NCBI GenBank assembly: GCA_039814715.1
Contig: JBCCAR010000002.1
Location: forward strand, 124,001 to 188,000
Reading direction: 5' to 3'
DNA length: 64,000 nt
DNA from: CAKZYD01 sp039814715
Lineage (GTDB): Bacteria > Pseudomonadota > Alphaproteobacteria > Sphingomonadales > CAKZYD01
Shown: positions 9,170 to 18,244 of the stretch, piece by piece
How the letters are laid out: each line of letters opens with the position of its first letter
How positions within the stretch are numbered: the stretch's first letter is position 1
Translations under genes and position numbers: made by a program
The notes under the pieces: model-generated
The model's input: only the letters and a program-made list of their open reading frames with translations
Told to the model about the DNA's origin: nothing
The model's database searches: none

Positions 9170-10535
9170 CTTCTAGCCGGGCATCGCGCGATTTCAACCG
9201 TTTCAGCACAATGGCGTGTCTGCGTTTATTAAGCGGAAAGCGCCATGCGATGAGCCCGCTAAAGGCCATCAGGGCTGCCGGCATGACAATAGCAACGAGA
9301 CGAATGCCGAAGGTCGCAGAAGGCCCATAGTCTTCCTGCCCTGGCTCAAAGCCAAACAGGGAGAGCAGGTAGAAGCCCAGAGCAGCAGTCAGTCCGCCCA
9401 CGAGCTTTTGGGTCAGCGTAAAGGCCGCCACAAATTGTCCCGATTGCTGCTCGCCGGAACGCCAACGCTCATAATCCACAACGTCGCCAATGATAGACAT
9501 GGGCGAGACCACCGCGCCCATGATGACGAAATAGGCGGTGGTGGTCAGCGCTACATAGATGGCGCCCGCATAGGGCGTTGATGCCGTTAAAAATAAAGCG
9601 GGCAAAAGCACGGCTGCATAGACCCAAGTAGAGGCCGCCCACACATGGTGCTTTTGAAGGCGGGTAATCAAATAGCTGGTGAGGCTGACCCCCAGAAAAG
9701 CACCGCCCATTTGCAGTAGGCCTTGGTATGCGACGTACGATCCGCCTTTCAAAAACGAATCTAAGAACAAAAAACCCACGCCCACGGATACACTGGCTGC
9801 CAAATCAAAAAAGACCGCGCCGAGGATTAAGATTTGCATGGGCCGATTGGCAAAAATCGCTGTAATAAGGGACCGGAACGTTGGCGCGACCTCTCCCGTG
9901 CCCGGGTTGCCACGCGGGGCAGACTTGACTGCGATAATCATCAGCAGCGGCGTTAAAACACCCACACCCCAGGCAAGAAAGCCTAAACTTTCAAAGGTCA
10001 CTTCCGTTGTTGGCGTGAGCGGCAGCAGCGGGATACCGAAAAACCCAAGCTGGCCTGCGATCGCGGCCCACTGCTGAACCGTGGCTACCTTGCCGCGTTC
10101 TGCGTAATCGTTGGTGATCTCCGCGCCCCAGGAGAAATAGGCAACTTCCGCCACAGACCCCACCAATGTGCCTAGGCACAGCCAAAATGCCAAGTAAAAC
10201 AGCCCGGCATTGCTGGGCGGACTGTAGAGCATTATCAAAGCGAGCGCTGCCATCAGAGAGCCAAGAACAACCCAGGTTTTACGGCCAAAAGGTCCCTGGG
10301 CGGTCTTATCCGTTAATTTGCCAGCAAGCACTTGAAGAAGTGCTTCCACAAAGCGCATGAAGAGCAACACCCCGGCAATTTTATCTAAGGTCAAATCGAA
10401 GCGTTCGGCATAGAGCGCCGGGATAATCCCATAACCAGCCGCGCGCGCCAGAAAGAGCGTAAACTGCGGCCCAGCATAGGCAAAAAGCGCAGTTTTAGAC
10501 AGCGCGGGTGAGGCAGGTGACTGCTGGTCGCTCAT
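9150..10535 (-). CDS. MFS permease of the GPH (MelB-like) cation symporter type
   Basis: About 461 residues with roughly 12 hydrophobic segments. The loop after TM2, GKLTDKTAQGPFGRKTWVV, matches the D...GRR/K signature of glycoside-pentoside-hexuronide symporters (MelB type). The central loop and GDVVDYERWRSGEQQSGQFVA segment are also typical of this branch. I place the start at ATG 10535, which overlaps the stop of the CocE-type gene by 4 bases (ATGA) with GGCGAG upstream; an in-frame ATG at 10550 is possible. The substrate is unknown. The context, with a CocE-type hydrolase in the same operon, suggests uptake of a compound cleaved by that enzyme. Confidence 0.85.
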   Translation of the reverse strand: MSDQQSPASPALSKTALFAYAGPQFTLFLARAAGYGIIPALYAERFDLTLDKIAGVLLFMRFVEALLQVLAGKLTDKTAQGPFGRKTWVVLGSLMAALALIMLYSPPSNAGLFYLAFWLCLGTLVGSVAEVAYFSWGAEITNDYAERGKVATVQQWAAIAGQLGFFGIPLLPLTPTTEVTFESLGFLAWGVGVLTPLLMIIAVKSAPRGNPGTGEVAPTFRSLITAIFANRPMQILILGAVFFDLAASVSVGVGFLFLDSFLKGGSYVAYQGLLQMGGAFLGVSLTSYLITRLQKHHVWAASTWVYAAVLLPALFLTASTPYAGAIYVALTTTAYFVIMGAVVSPMSIIGDVVDYERWRSGEQQSGQFVAAFTLTQKLVGGLTAALGFYLLSLFGFEPGQEDYGPSATFGIRLVAIVMPAALMAFSGLIAWRFPLNKRRHAIVLKRLKSRDARLEATRSAS

Positions 10536-12328
10536 GCGCTCGCCTGCCATATGGGTATGGTGAGACGTGACGGCGTATCAGGTCCGTGCAAAAGCGACAC
10601 ATGGGCGATGCGCTGTCCATCGGGCTGAACCGTCTTGTCATTGCGCTCAAAATTCAGCCCGGAGACCGCGCGGATAGTCAGGCGCAAGCGCGACCCAGCC
10701 ATAAGCGTGCGTGCAAAGAAACGGAAATCACACAGGTTAACCTCAAACGCGCGACCAGGCCTGGCAAACACCTCTTTATCCCAGCCGCTACGATAGCGTA
10801 GGCGCAGAAGGTTTGATGATAGCAACACCGCCGTACCATCGCGGCGAATTTCGTGAATAAAAACACAAATATCAGCGTCTTCCACATCCATCTGCAACCA
10901 TATATCGAGGGTCGGCCGACCAGCAAAAGACGCATCCGCCTGCAATTGCTTGCTGTGATAGATAACGCCCATCCCTTGCAGGTCGGTTGAAAAACCCTGA
11001 TCTGTCGGGTCATCGCCATAAAGCGCTGAAAACATAGAATGATAAGGCGGCGGGAACGGTACGCTATAGGTGGCCCCTAGGCCTGCGCTATCAGGCCTCT
11101 GCTCTCGCTCCAATGCGGTCTTTTTAGGATCGTCTAAATCAATGACAAACTGATCGCTACCAGCGCGCGCTATCTCGGCGCATAATGATCCAGAGTGAAA
11201 GACGTCATCGGCGCGTCCAGTTGAGGTAAGATAGTAAACCTGGTCTTCGCCCGATACGCTGGCTACGTCTGGCGCTACATGCCAGGTCTCCCTGCCGCAC
11301 AGATAATAGCGGACACGGTCCTCTAGAAAGCTCGGTTTGCTTCCATGCCCGAGGGTCCAATGGTACCAGTCGATCTTGGTTTGGAAGATATCGGTCTGCG
11401 CAGCCGCGCCAAGCTGAAGTTCGCCAACCCGGTCGCTCCCTTCCATGCCGCCATGCGCCCATGGCCCGATGATCAAGTGGCCGAATTCTTGCGCTTGCTC
11501 GGGCGCAAAGGCATCAAAGCGCCGCCAATTTTCCAGGGTACCAATTTGAGCGCTGTCATATTGGCCGGTGATTGTAAGGATAGGAAAGTCGACCGCCTTT
11601 AAGTCTGCTGCACTAGGCAAGTAGGCCTCCCAATTGGGCCCCCAAGCCGGCATTTCGACCTGCTCAAGAAAGTCTGGGTGTTCAATACCCAAGAGCCCTG
11701 GCAGCGCGGCCAGACTGTCATGCTGTGAATGCAGCGCAGTTAGAGTTTCCGTCCAAAAACCCGGTGACGCGAAGAGGTTCCAATAGGTAGGCTTACCCGA
11801 CGTTAAAATCCCCCAGATAATCCCATGCGCATTGGCAATGCCGCCCATAGGCATGTCATAGCCAGACATGGACGTTCCGGCAGGCACAATCGTTTTCAAG
11901 GCGCTTGGCTTCTCCTTCAAAGCCATCCATTGATTTGCACCTGTGTAGGAGCTGCCGTATAGGCCAACCTTACCATTGGACCACGGTTGCGCCGCCGCCC
12001 ATGAGACGATGTCGTGAATATCTGCAGGTTCATTGACCCACATACTGAACTGCCCGCCTGAATCGCCGCGCCCACGCACATCGCACGCAACCATGGCAAT
12101 GCCTGCCCGCGCGAAGGCAACGCCTGCGTTGTGGAGCCTATCTATCCCATATGGCGTCGCTTCAATGACCGTAGGCAAAGCCAACGTCTCGCCTTTCGGC
12201 ATATAGACCGCAGCATTCAGCAAGATGCCATCACGCATGGCTAGCTTCTGCTTCCATAAAATCTGAACATCCTTGGAAGGATTGAAAGGAGACTTTGAGC
12301 TAGACGATGTCACCGATACGCTATCCAC
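10532..12328 (-). CDS. CocE/NonD-family hydrolase (X-Pro dipeptidyl-peptidase S15 fold)
   Basis: 598 residues. The alpha/beta-hydrolase core starts with MRDGILL.A..Y.P (31-44) and carries CDVRGRGDSGG (82-92), the nucleophile in GLYGSSYTG (Ser127), an acid in TGQYDSAQIG and a His in IGPWAHGG. The C-terminal jelly-roll domain typical of CocE and PepX follows. The family hydrolyses acyl esters or Xaa-Pro peptides. There is no signal peptide. The start at 12328 is GTG without a clear Shine-Dalgarno, so the first ~25 residues are uncertain. It is first in a two-gene operon with the GPH permease; upstream lies a motif shared with other promoters of this window. Confidence 0.9.
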   Translation of the reverse strand: MDSVSVTSSSSKSPFNPSKDVQILWKQKLAMRDGILLNAAVYMPKGETLALPTVIEATPYGIDRLHNAGVAFARAGIAMVACDVRGRGDSGGQFSMWVNEPADIHDIVSWAAAQPWSNGKVGLYGSSYTGANQWMALKEKPSALKTIVPAGTSMSGYDMPMGGIANAHGIIWGILTSGKPTYWNLFASPGFWTETLTALHSQHDSLAALPGLLGIEHPDFLEQVEMPAWGPNWEAYLPSAADLKAVDFPILTITGQYDSAQIGTLENWRRFDAFAPEQAQEFGHLIIGPWAHGGMEGSDRVGELQLGAAAQTDIFQTKIDWYHWTLGHGSKPSFLEDRVRYYLCGRETWHVAPDVASVSGEDQVYYLTSTGRADDVFHSGSLCAEIARAGSDQFVIDLDDPKKTALEREQRPDSAGLGATYSVPFPPPYHSMFSALYGDDPTDQGFSTDLQGMGVIYHSKQLQADASFAGRPTLDIWLQMDVEDADICVFIHEIRRDGTAVLLSSNLLRLRYRSGWDKEVFARPGRAFEVNLCDFRFFARTLMAGSRLRLTIRAVSGLNFERNDKTVQPDGQRIAHVSLLHGPDTPSRLTIPIWQASA

Positions 12329-12367
12329 TTGTGTGCATTTTATGAAACTGTACCCGAAATACTAGAG

Positions 12368-12388
12368 TGAATACACAGTGAATGCACA
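12368..12388 (-). promoter_or_regulatory. Candidate operator upstream of CocE-type hydrolase
   Basis: Read on the minus strand, this holds a direct repeat, GCATTCACT followed by GTATTCACT, about 40-60 bases before the hydrolase start. It includes ACACAGTG at 12373-12380 on the plus strand (shared with 7525-7532 and 55552-55559) and the TGTGTATTCA word also present at 3770-3779. By eye only. Confidence 0.4.
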
Positions 12389-12415
12389 GACGGCGAATTA
12401 GGGAAGAGTGCCGCG

Positions 12416-12700
12416 TTATTTGATGACGTAGAGTTTGCCAGTCTCTGGGTCTTTAAACACCTGACCAACGGCTTCAAGACCGTCGCCGTTTTCATTCGCT
12501 GACGATGGCAGCGTCGGCAGTTCTCGGCTCATCTCCATATCCTCTAAAGGGCGCCGTTCTGCAAAACTACCCGTTGAGGCGGCAAGGGCGGCAATCAAGC
12601 CAGTGACAAATACAAGCATGAGATCCGCGAGGTTTGGCAAGTCAGGGCCAGCAGGTTGTTCCGATGCATCATCAAACCTTGATCGAGAATAATCACGCAT
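12416..12700 (-). CDS. DUF2149 membrane protein, ExbD-like partner
   Basis: 94 residues. A single membrane segment (about 24-45, NLADLMLVFVTGLIAALAA) begins with an Asp at position 26, as in ExbD/TolR/MotB-type proteins where an N-terminal membrane Asp carries protons. A charged linker follows, then the short conserved C-terminal GQVFKDPETGKLYVI segment that defines DUF2149. It overlaps the ExbB-type gene by 8 bases and is last in the riboswitch-controlled operon. The family assignment comes from motif and context; the ExbD-like role is inference, supported by constant pairing with an ExbB-type channel next to CobN-like genes in other genomes, as I recall. Confidence 0.8.
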   Translation of the reverse strand: MRDYSRSRFDDASEQPAGPDLPNLADLMLVFVTGLIAALAASTGSFAERRPLEDMEMSRELPTLPSSANENGDGLEAVGQVFKDPETGKLYVIK

Positions 12701-13142
12701 TGCTCATTTGGCCCGTTTCGAGTTTTTGAAGCGCAGCCTCATAGGCATATCTGCGGAAACGGCCAATAAGAAACCCCGTTAACCCAATCATCAGTCCAAA
12801 CACCGTCGTGTCAAAGGCGGTCGCCACAGCTTGAGACAATGTGAGAAAATCCCCCCGGCCAAGCGCGGCGATGCCCGGACCGAGCGGAATGAGAGTGCCC
12901 ATGAGACCAAGCGTTGGACCAACCCGGGCAAGCAAATCCGCGCGGCGAATGCGTTGGCGGGCGAGCGCATCCAGGGCGGCAGCACCTCTGCGAGCGGATT
13001 TAGCAATGCCGCCAAACCGCTCACCAAGCGCGAGGCCAACATCATAAAGCGCAAGGAGCCCGAGCAGCAGAAGCGCGGCGATAACCGGCCACAGCAAGAT
13101 ATCAACGGCTGCATGGAGAATGCTTTGGAGGTCGATAATCAT
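12693..13142 (-). CDS. MotA/TolQ/ExbB-family proton channel protein
   Basis: 149 residues with three hydrophobic segments (about 10-35, 75-95, 105-130). The diagnostic stretch is RVGPTLGLMGTLIPLGPGI followed by AVATAFDTTVFGLMIGLTGF, matching the TolQ/ExbB channel helices with their conserved Thr and Pro. It is shorter than classical ExbB (~240). The ATG at 13142 overlaps the CobN-like stop by 4 bases, and its end overlaps the DUF2149 start, so the three are translated together. It probably forms a proton-driven motor with the DUF2149 protein that acts on the membrane-anchored CobN-like partner. Confidence 0.88.
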   Translation of the reverse strand: MIIDLQSILHAAVDILLWPVIAALLLLGLLALYDVGLALGERFGGIAKSARRGAAALDALARQRIRRADLLARVGPTLGLMGTLIPLGPGIAALGRGDFLTLSQAVATAFDTTVFGLMIGLTGFLIGRFRRYAYEAALQKLETGQMSNA

Positions 13143-16100
13143 GCCGATGCTCTGCTGCGCAGGAAGCCGATAACAACAATCAAACCTGCGATCGACAACA
13201 CGCCGATTGCAAGTAGGCTCAAGGGCGTATTGGCACTGTCTGGGGGCGTCTGCGTTAGCTCTCTTATGCTTTTCGGGGGCGGCTGATCAGCGCTCACCTC
13301 TTGGCCGCGTGCTGCAGCACGCGCCGCATCAATCGCGGTCTGCGCCTCTGCCGAGACTTGCTGCGATATCCAATCGAGCATGGGGTGGTCGGGCCGTGTA
13401 TGGCCGCTGCCCGGAAGGCCTGCTTTTGCGACCACGCTAGCAAAGCGTTCGCCGAGGTCTTTGATGGTCTCCTCAGGCGCGTCCCAAAAGCCCTTTTGCG
13501 CGGCGACCAACATGATGGCGAGCATATTGGCCTGAACGGGCAGGTTTGCCTCTTCATCCAAGAAGGTGTCCACACCGATGTCGTAGCGGTCGTCCATGTA
13601 GATGGCTTTTGTGTCATCCCAAATGGTGTCTGAGAACAGGTTCGGATCTGTCACCTCCCACCCCCACAAATTCTCAAAGAAAGCGACGTTCATCGTGCGC
13701 GCGCCGGCATAGCCGTGGGGCATTAAGGATTTGATCCACTCTGGATTGAGCTGGCGCCCGCGCAATTCGCTGACGATCGCGCTTTGTAGCGGCGGCATTT
13801 TAGGTTGGCTGGGGTCGCTCACATCGACCACAAAGCCAGTTGGTGCATCTCCGCTAGCGGCTTCCACCGCCATGTTCAGGCCGCCCAAATAGTCGAAGGC
13901 ATCGTTATTATCCACCAACCCATACAGGTTGCTCGCGCGGCCTAAAAAGCTCTGGCTTGTCTGCGCCAACCTGTCTTGAAGCTGGTCTTGATGGGAGGCG
14001 CCAATCACATCGATGCCATAGGCGTGGCCCATGCGCGCTTGATAAGATGCTGCGATTTGCGAGCGGTCAGACCATGCACCGGAACGCTCGGCGAGCCGAT
14101 TGATGCCCGCCCCATATTGGCCAACCGCTGGCGCGAAGACACGCAGGGTCGCCGTTCGCGCAGCGACGGCGTTGGGCGTTTTTTGCGATACCATCTGCGT
14201 CACCCAGCTTCGCGCGATCGCGTTTACTGCCAAACTTTCATTGCCAGCATTGCGCAGCTCGGCGAGCGGTTCTAGGGCTGCATTGAGCGCATCTGCAAGA
14301 CCAGGATGCGCCGCTTTAATGGTCTGAGATGCCCCATCAAGCGCAAGTAAGACTGCTTTATCAAGCCATTTCATTTGCTCGCCATAAAGGTCTCGGAACA
14401 GGCCGGAGGCAACAAAGGTAACGTCCTGACGCCGCATATCTTTTTTAAGTGGCAGGCGCTCAAGGCCTTTGATGATGCCGCGGCCATTCCAAATGGGGCG
14501 GACGCCCATCTGGTTCATGCCAAAAGAGATCATAACCCCGCCGTCACGCACCGTATCAGAGGCCCAAAGCACAACGGCTTGGTTCCCCATTGAGGCTGGC
14601 GTATCCTTCGCCAATTGTGCGCCAATATCGTAAGCAATTTTGTTGGGGATGAGGCTCGCATCCAAACCATAAAAGTTTCGGCCTGTTGGCAGTACGTCAG
14701 GAGAGCGGAGCGGGTCATTGCCTTTGCCAGGCGTAATGAACTGGCCTTCCAGACCTGCGAGAAGCGCGTCCATTTCCGCGTCTGGCGAGGCTCTCAGCGC
14801 TGCTTCTGCCTCTGGCGCTTCCATCGACGTGAGCATGGTTTCAACGGCGCTATTTGACCAGGGTTTGCCAAAAACATGAAGGCCAAGAGGCATGAAATCT
14901 TCCTGCATTTCTGTCAGGAAGTGTCCAACCTCATGCACCAGCAGATCCGGCTCGATCTCTTCAAAGACAATGGTCTCACCGCCGCCATGCTCGGCTTCTA
15001 GTTCCGACACCAAAGCCTCTTTCATGCCTAGCGCAATGACCTGATCTTTGATGCGGCCCAAAGCTTGCAACCGCGCGGCATCCCCGGCTGGCGAGGGGTC
15101 GGCAGCCTCAAAGCTTTCAACCAGTTGGCGCAGGCCAAGAAGCTCATCATAAAATGGGGTCGCCTGGAGCGGCGGGGTCAAATGATCAATCACAACCGCA
15201 AGTCCGCGTCGCTTGGCCTGCAAGCCTTCCCCAACGCCGTCTACGATATAAGGGTAGAGGCCTGGAACATCGCCCGCGACGATGCGGGAATAGTCAAACC
15301 GGGCCAAACCTGTGCGCGGTCCTGGCAGAAACTCATAGGTCGAGTGGCGGCCCAGATGGACAATCGCATGGGGCTTGAGGTCACGCCGCAGCCATTCATA
15401 GAAGGCCAAGTATTGATGCGGCGGTGCAATGCTCATATTGGCATGCAGCACCTCCTCATTCACCTCCCAGCCGCGCGGTGGTTGCGGACCGATAAAGATG
15501 TTGCCGAACTTGAGACCCGGAAAGACAAACGCACCATCATAGGTCATCACCTCTCCAGGCGCCGTGCCCCAGCCGCGCAGCCCCTCAATGCCATGCGCGC
15601 GCAAGGCGTCTGATAGCGATTGAATGGCCTTTGCGTGATCAACGCCTGCGATATGACGCTTATAAGCCTGCTGGAGCTGGTCGAGGAGATCCTCCGCGCG
15701 TTCATGGCGGTCGGCGGGCGCGCCTTCAATCACAAAGGCCATATCTTTGATGGCGCTTTCCAAATGCGTATGTGCTGTTTCCGGTTTCTGGCGGTCAAGC
15801 GCATTGGCGATATCTGTTTGCAGCGCTGCTAGGGGGCCGCCCATCATCTCTTGCTGTATCGCCAATGGGAGGGCCTCGAAGAAATCCATGTAGGCAGCGC
15901 GTGACATGGAAAACGCTGTCTTCGCCATGGCTTGCAAGGCGGCGTTGTTCTCCGGCATGTTCACGGCGCTGGCTTGCATTTGTGCAAGCAAATCTTCCTT
16001 TGTGTTTGGAAGTGGGCCCGTTGTGTAGCCCTCTGCCTTCAAGCGATAGAGCAAGGTGAAGAGCGTTTCAGGGACATCTAGATTATCTGCCCCAATGTTA

Positions 16101-17278
16101 TGCCGTCCTGGCGGATGATTATAATAAATGATGGCAATCCGCTTGTCGGCATTGCGCGCCTGTTGGAGCCGCACCCACCCAGCCAGGCGCTCGGCTGCGC
16201 TTTCAACTTCGCTCGCAATTGGCTTGGTGACGTTGATGGCAATACCGGACACGCGGTCGATCTCTTCAGGTGCAGCCGCAGCAAGCACAACGCCTTGGCT
16301 CGCACCATTCAATTCGGGCATCGCAACCCGGTAGTAGACGCTGTCTGTTGGCAGCCCATCATCGCTTTGGCTCCAGTCTTCAGGGCTCAACTCCTGCAGC
16401 CGAATAGCTTTCATAATCGGTACGCCCAGCGCCGCTAAAGCATCGTCCGCCCGGGCGCGCTGCGCGCCGCCAAGGGAGAAATCCTGGAGCATGACAATAG
16501 CGGAGGGTTTCAGCGCTTTGATCTCTTCGAGCGCGTCCGCGGTAGACGCCCCCCAATCGGCAAAGACGGAGTGGCATTGAAGCGACTGCGCCATAAGCGC
16601 AGTGCACAGACTTTCGTGCAGCGCGGCATTGCCCGCTTGATCGCCCGTCTCATAGTCAAGCAGCACCACGCCCGGCGCGCCTTCAGCCCCTATTGGTTTA
16701 GCAAGGCGGACAGGCGCGAGGGGTGCTGGTTTAGGCAGGCGAGGCCGTTCTTGCGCAGTGCTGACAACATAGGCGAACAACGAAGAGAGGTTTTCAGGTC
16801 CGCGCGCTTGCCAATATGCGTTGGCTTGCCCCCAAACGCTGGTTGATGGGTCGGCAACCGCCGCATCAATGGCCGCAGACGTGGCTGCCCAACCGTCGGC
16901 AGTGCGAGATGTCAAAACTAACTCGCGCGCGGAGCTGACCACAATGATCGGCTTTTCCGGAGCCACGCGTTCTAGGAGCCTCGCAAGACGTGTCGCATCA
17001 TCACTGAACACGCCAGCAACGAGGATAGCGGTTGCTCGACCAAGTTTGTCTTGGATCGCCGTATCAGACATATCCGCAAGTTGTTGCGGGGTTCTTAGCG
17101 CGATATTTGCGCCTGGATAGTCTGCCTTAAAGCGCTTTGCCGCGGCCGCAGCGGTTGCGGAGTTACGCTCGGAAATGACGCCAAACAGCGCCCCGTCCGT
17201 GCCGTTATAATCAGCAGCGATGGCTGCATTGATGAGCATTAAACTTATAGTCAAAATAGTGATGAAAAGGGACCGCAT
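13139..17278 (-). CDS. Exported, membrane-anchored CobN-like chelatase subunit homologue
   Basis: 1379 residues from ATG 17278 (GGAG about 8 bases upstream; an in-frame ATG at 17323 would hide the signal peptide). The N terminus is a clear signal peptide (MRSLFITILTISLMLINAAIA). The bulk matches the large CobN/ChlH subunit: the HLGRHSTYEFLPGP segment, ASDTVRDGGVMISFGMNQMG, LFRDLYGEQ and the C-terminal IWDDTKAIYMDDRYDIG. The last ~25 residues form a membrane helix (LLAIGVLSIAGLIVVIGFL) with an Arg-rich end. The chelatase domain should therefore face the periplasm, where CobST or ChlID ATPases cannot act. Cobalamin riboswitch control and ExbB/DUF2149 partners suggest corrinoid or cobalt handling. 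Bacteroidetes HmuS, a heme dechelatase, is a related family as I recall. Confidence 0.88.
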   Translation of the reverse strand: MRSLFITILTISLMLINAAIAADYNGTDGALFGVISERNSATAAAAAKRFKADYPGANIALRTPQQLADMSDTAIQDKLGRATAILVAGVFSDDATRLARLLERVAPEKPIIVVSSARELVLTSRTADGWAATSAAIDAAVADPSTSVWGQANAYWQARGPENLSSLFAYVVSTAQERPRLPKPAPLAPVRLAKPIGAEGAPGVVLLDYETGDQAGNAALHESLCTALMAQSLQCHSVFADWGASTADALEEIKALKPSAIVMLQDFSLGGAQRARADDALAALGVPIMKAIRLQELSPEDWSQSDDGLPTDSVYYRVAMPELNGASQGVVLAAAAPEEIDRVSGIAINVTKPIASEVESAAERLAGWVRLQQARNADKRIAIIYYNHPPGRHNIGADNLDVPETLFTLLYRLKAEGYTTGPLPNTKEDLLAQMQASAVNMPENNAALQAMAKTAFSMSRAAYMDFFEALPLAIQQEMMGGPLAALQTDIANALDRQKPETAHTHLESAIKDMAFVIEGAPADRHERAEDLLDQLQQAYKRHIAGVDHAKAIQSLSDALRAHGIEGLRGWGTAPGEVMTYDGAFVFPGLKFGNIFIGPQPPRGWEVNEEVLHANMSIAPPHQYLAFYEWLRRDLKPHAIVHLGRHSTYEFLPGPRTGLARFDYSRIVAGDVPGLYPYIVDGVGEGLQAKRRGLAVVIDHLTPPLQATPFYDELLGLRQLVESFEAADPSPAGDAARLQALGRIKDQVIALGMKEALVSELEAEHGGGETIVFEEIEPDLLVHEVGHFLTEMQEDFMPLGLHVFGKPWSNSAVETMLTSMEAPEAEAALRASPDAEMDALLAGLEGQFITPGKGNDPLRSPDVLPTGRNFYGLDASLIPNKIAYDIGAQLAKDTPASMGNQAVVLWASDTVRDGGVMISFGMNQMGVRPIWNGRGIIKGLERLPLKKDMRRQDVTFVASGLFRDLYGEQMKWLDKAVLLALDGASQTIKAAHPGLADALNAALEPLAELRNAGNESLAVNAIARSWVTQMVSQKTPNAVAARTATLRVFAPAVGQYGAGINRLAERSGAWSDRSQIAASYQARMGHAYGIDVIGASHQDQLQDRLAQTSQSFLGRASNLYGLVDNNDAFDYLGGLNMAVEAASGDAPTGFVVDVSDPSQPKMPPLQSAIVSELRGRQLNPEWIKSLMPHGYAGARTMNVAFFENLWGWEVTDPNLFSDTIWDDTKAIYMDDRYDIGVDTFLDEEANLPVQANMLAIMLVAAQKGFWDAPEETIKDLGERFASVVAKAGLPGSGHTRPDHPMLDWISQQVSAEAQTAIDAARAAARGQEVSADQPPPKSIRELTQTPPDSANTPLSLLAIGVLSIAGLIVVIGFLRSRASA

Positions 17279-17344
17279 GACACATTCTCCAGTTCGCAGG
17301 CTCCTGATCGGAGCTGTGCGCAATTCACAAAAATGTCGTCATAA

Positions 17345-17545
17345 CGGAGACCCGATGCGCACGGACTATCCCGGCCCGGCACAAAGACGACGTCGGCGGC
17401 AGGTCTCCTGACTTACGGGTCATCGCTTTATCTGCGCGCGTCTTCCCAGGTGGCCCCAGTGACATATGCGCAAGCTTACCGCTTACAGTTGCGGGAACAG
17501 CGCCGGATTTTCACCAGCTTCCCTTTTTCAGCTTTGTATAAGTTC
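17345..17545 (-). ncRNA. Cobalamin (AdoCbl) riboswitch
   Basis: Read on the minus strand, the classic elements appear in order: AAAGGGAAGCTGGTGAAAAT then CCGGCGCTG (near 17500-17528), CCCGCAACTGTAAGCGGTAA (17470-17494 region), GGGAAGACGC (about 17438-17455) and the B12 box GTCAGGAGACCTGCC at 17398-17412 with the flanking closing stem. The length of about 200 bases is normal. It ends about 65 bases before the CobN-like start, so it should repress the CobN-like/ExbB/DUF2149 operon when corrinoid is plentiful. The boundaries are approximate. Confidence 0.93.
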
Positions 17546-18244
17546 GCAAACCCGTCCAAAGCACCGTCGCGAACGCGATAATGACCACAATCGCGGGCAT
17601 AGTCATCATTATTCCAAGATGAATATGACTAAGCAGGCAAAAGCGTCGTTGTTGAAGGCACGATATGAGGAACCGCAGGAATGGGCTGCTCTCGGCATTG
17701 AACTGTTTTATTCACTCGGAACTCGGGATTATTTGCAGGTGTATAAGGCGCTTAGAAGTTTGCCGCCGCGCGGGTCAGGAATATGTGTGAATGCCTGAAC
17801 GCCTTCGATGTGCTTAAGCCGGTGCATTAGCACAAGCTGATGACCGGCGATTAGCCGTTGGCGGGTCTCGCTGTACTGCTCATTCTCACCTGGAGGTGTG
17901 ATCTTCAGTTTCAGTGTGTTCAGAGATTCCATGCCGCTGGATGACTATAAAGAGTTCTTTGAAACCCTTTCCTTAGCGGTGCAGCAAGAGATGGCCCTCG
18001 GCCCGCTTGCTGCTTACTTTATCTCAGCTTTAATAGCACACCATGTCTACAACATACCTTGGTCACCTTATTCCTGATAATGGAAAACTGAATAGTATCG
18101 TTTCTGTTCAGAAATTAAAATCTCGAGCGAAAGCAATAGAATTGCTGTGGACCAGGTGGCTTTAACATAGAACCGGCGCACGGAATTGAAAAGAGTAAGA
18201 AGGCAGAGTAGCTTTACGCCTAGTGATTTTGAAAAAGGCTTTTC
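17546..18244. other. Gene-poor stretch with short ambiguous frames and decayed DNA
   Basis: About 700 bases between the riboswitch and the ammonia-lyase. A 59-codon plus-strand frame (17619-17798, starting MNMTKQAKASLL) and an overlapping 67-codon minus-strand frame (17729-17932, starting MESLNTLKLK) are both open. I recognise neither; they cannot both be ordinary genes, since they overlap for about 70 bases on opposite strands. The one recognisable piece is a CobN-like fragment, listed separately. The sequence looks more AT-rich than its surroundings from about 18000 to 18240. The promoter of the ammonia-lyase presumably lies at its right end, but I see no convincing boxes. Confidence 0.5.
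17906..18076 (+). pseudogene. Remnant of a second CobN-like gene
   Basis: The plus-strand frame around ATG 17931 encodes MPLDDYKEFFETLSLAVQQE followed by MALGPLAA and then unrelated residues to a TGA at 18074-18076. The intact CobN-like protein has AAYMDFFEALPLAIQQEMMG then GPLAA, so about 16 of 25 positions agree, and the MPLDDY..FF lead-in is CobN-like. Nothing else of the ~1300-residue protein can be traced before or after, and the orientation is opposite to the intact gene. The codons differ, so this is an old or independently acquired copy reduced to one segment, not a recent duplication. No function is expected. Confidence 0.55.

Noticed and set aside
17729..17932. 67-codon minus-strand frame as a real gene
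   Set aside because: No recognisable family, it overlaps another open frame on the opposite strand and lies in DNA with a decayed gene fragment.
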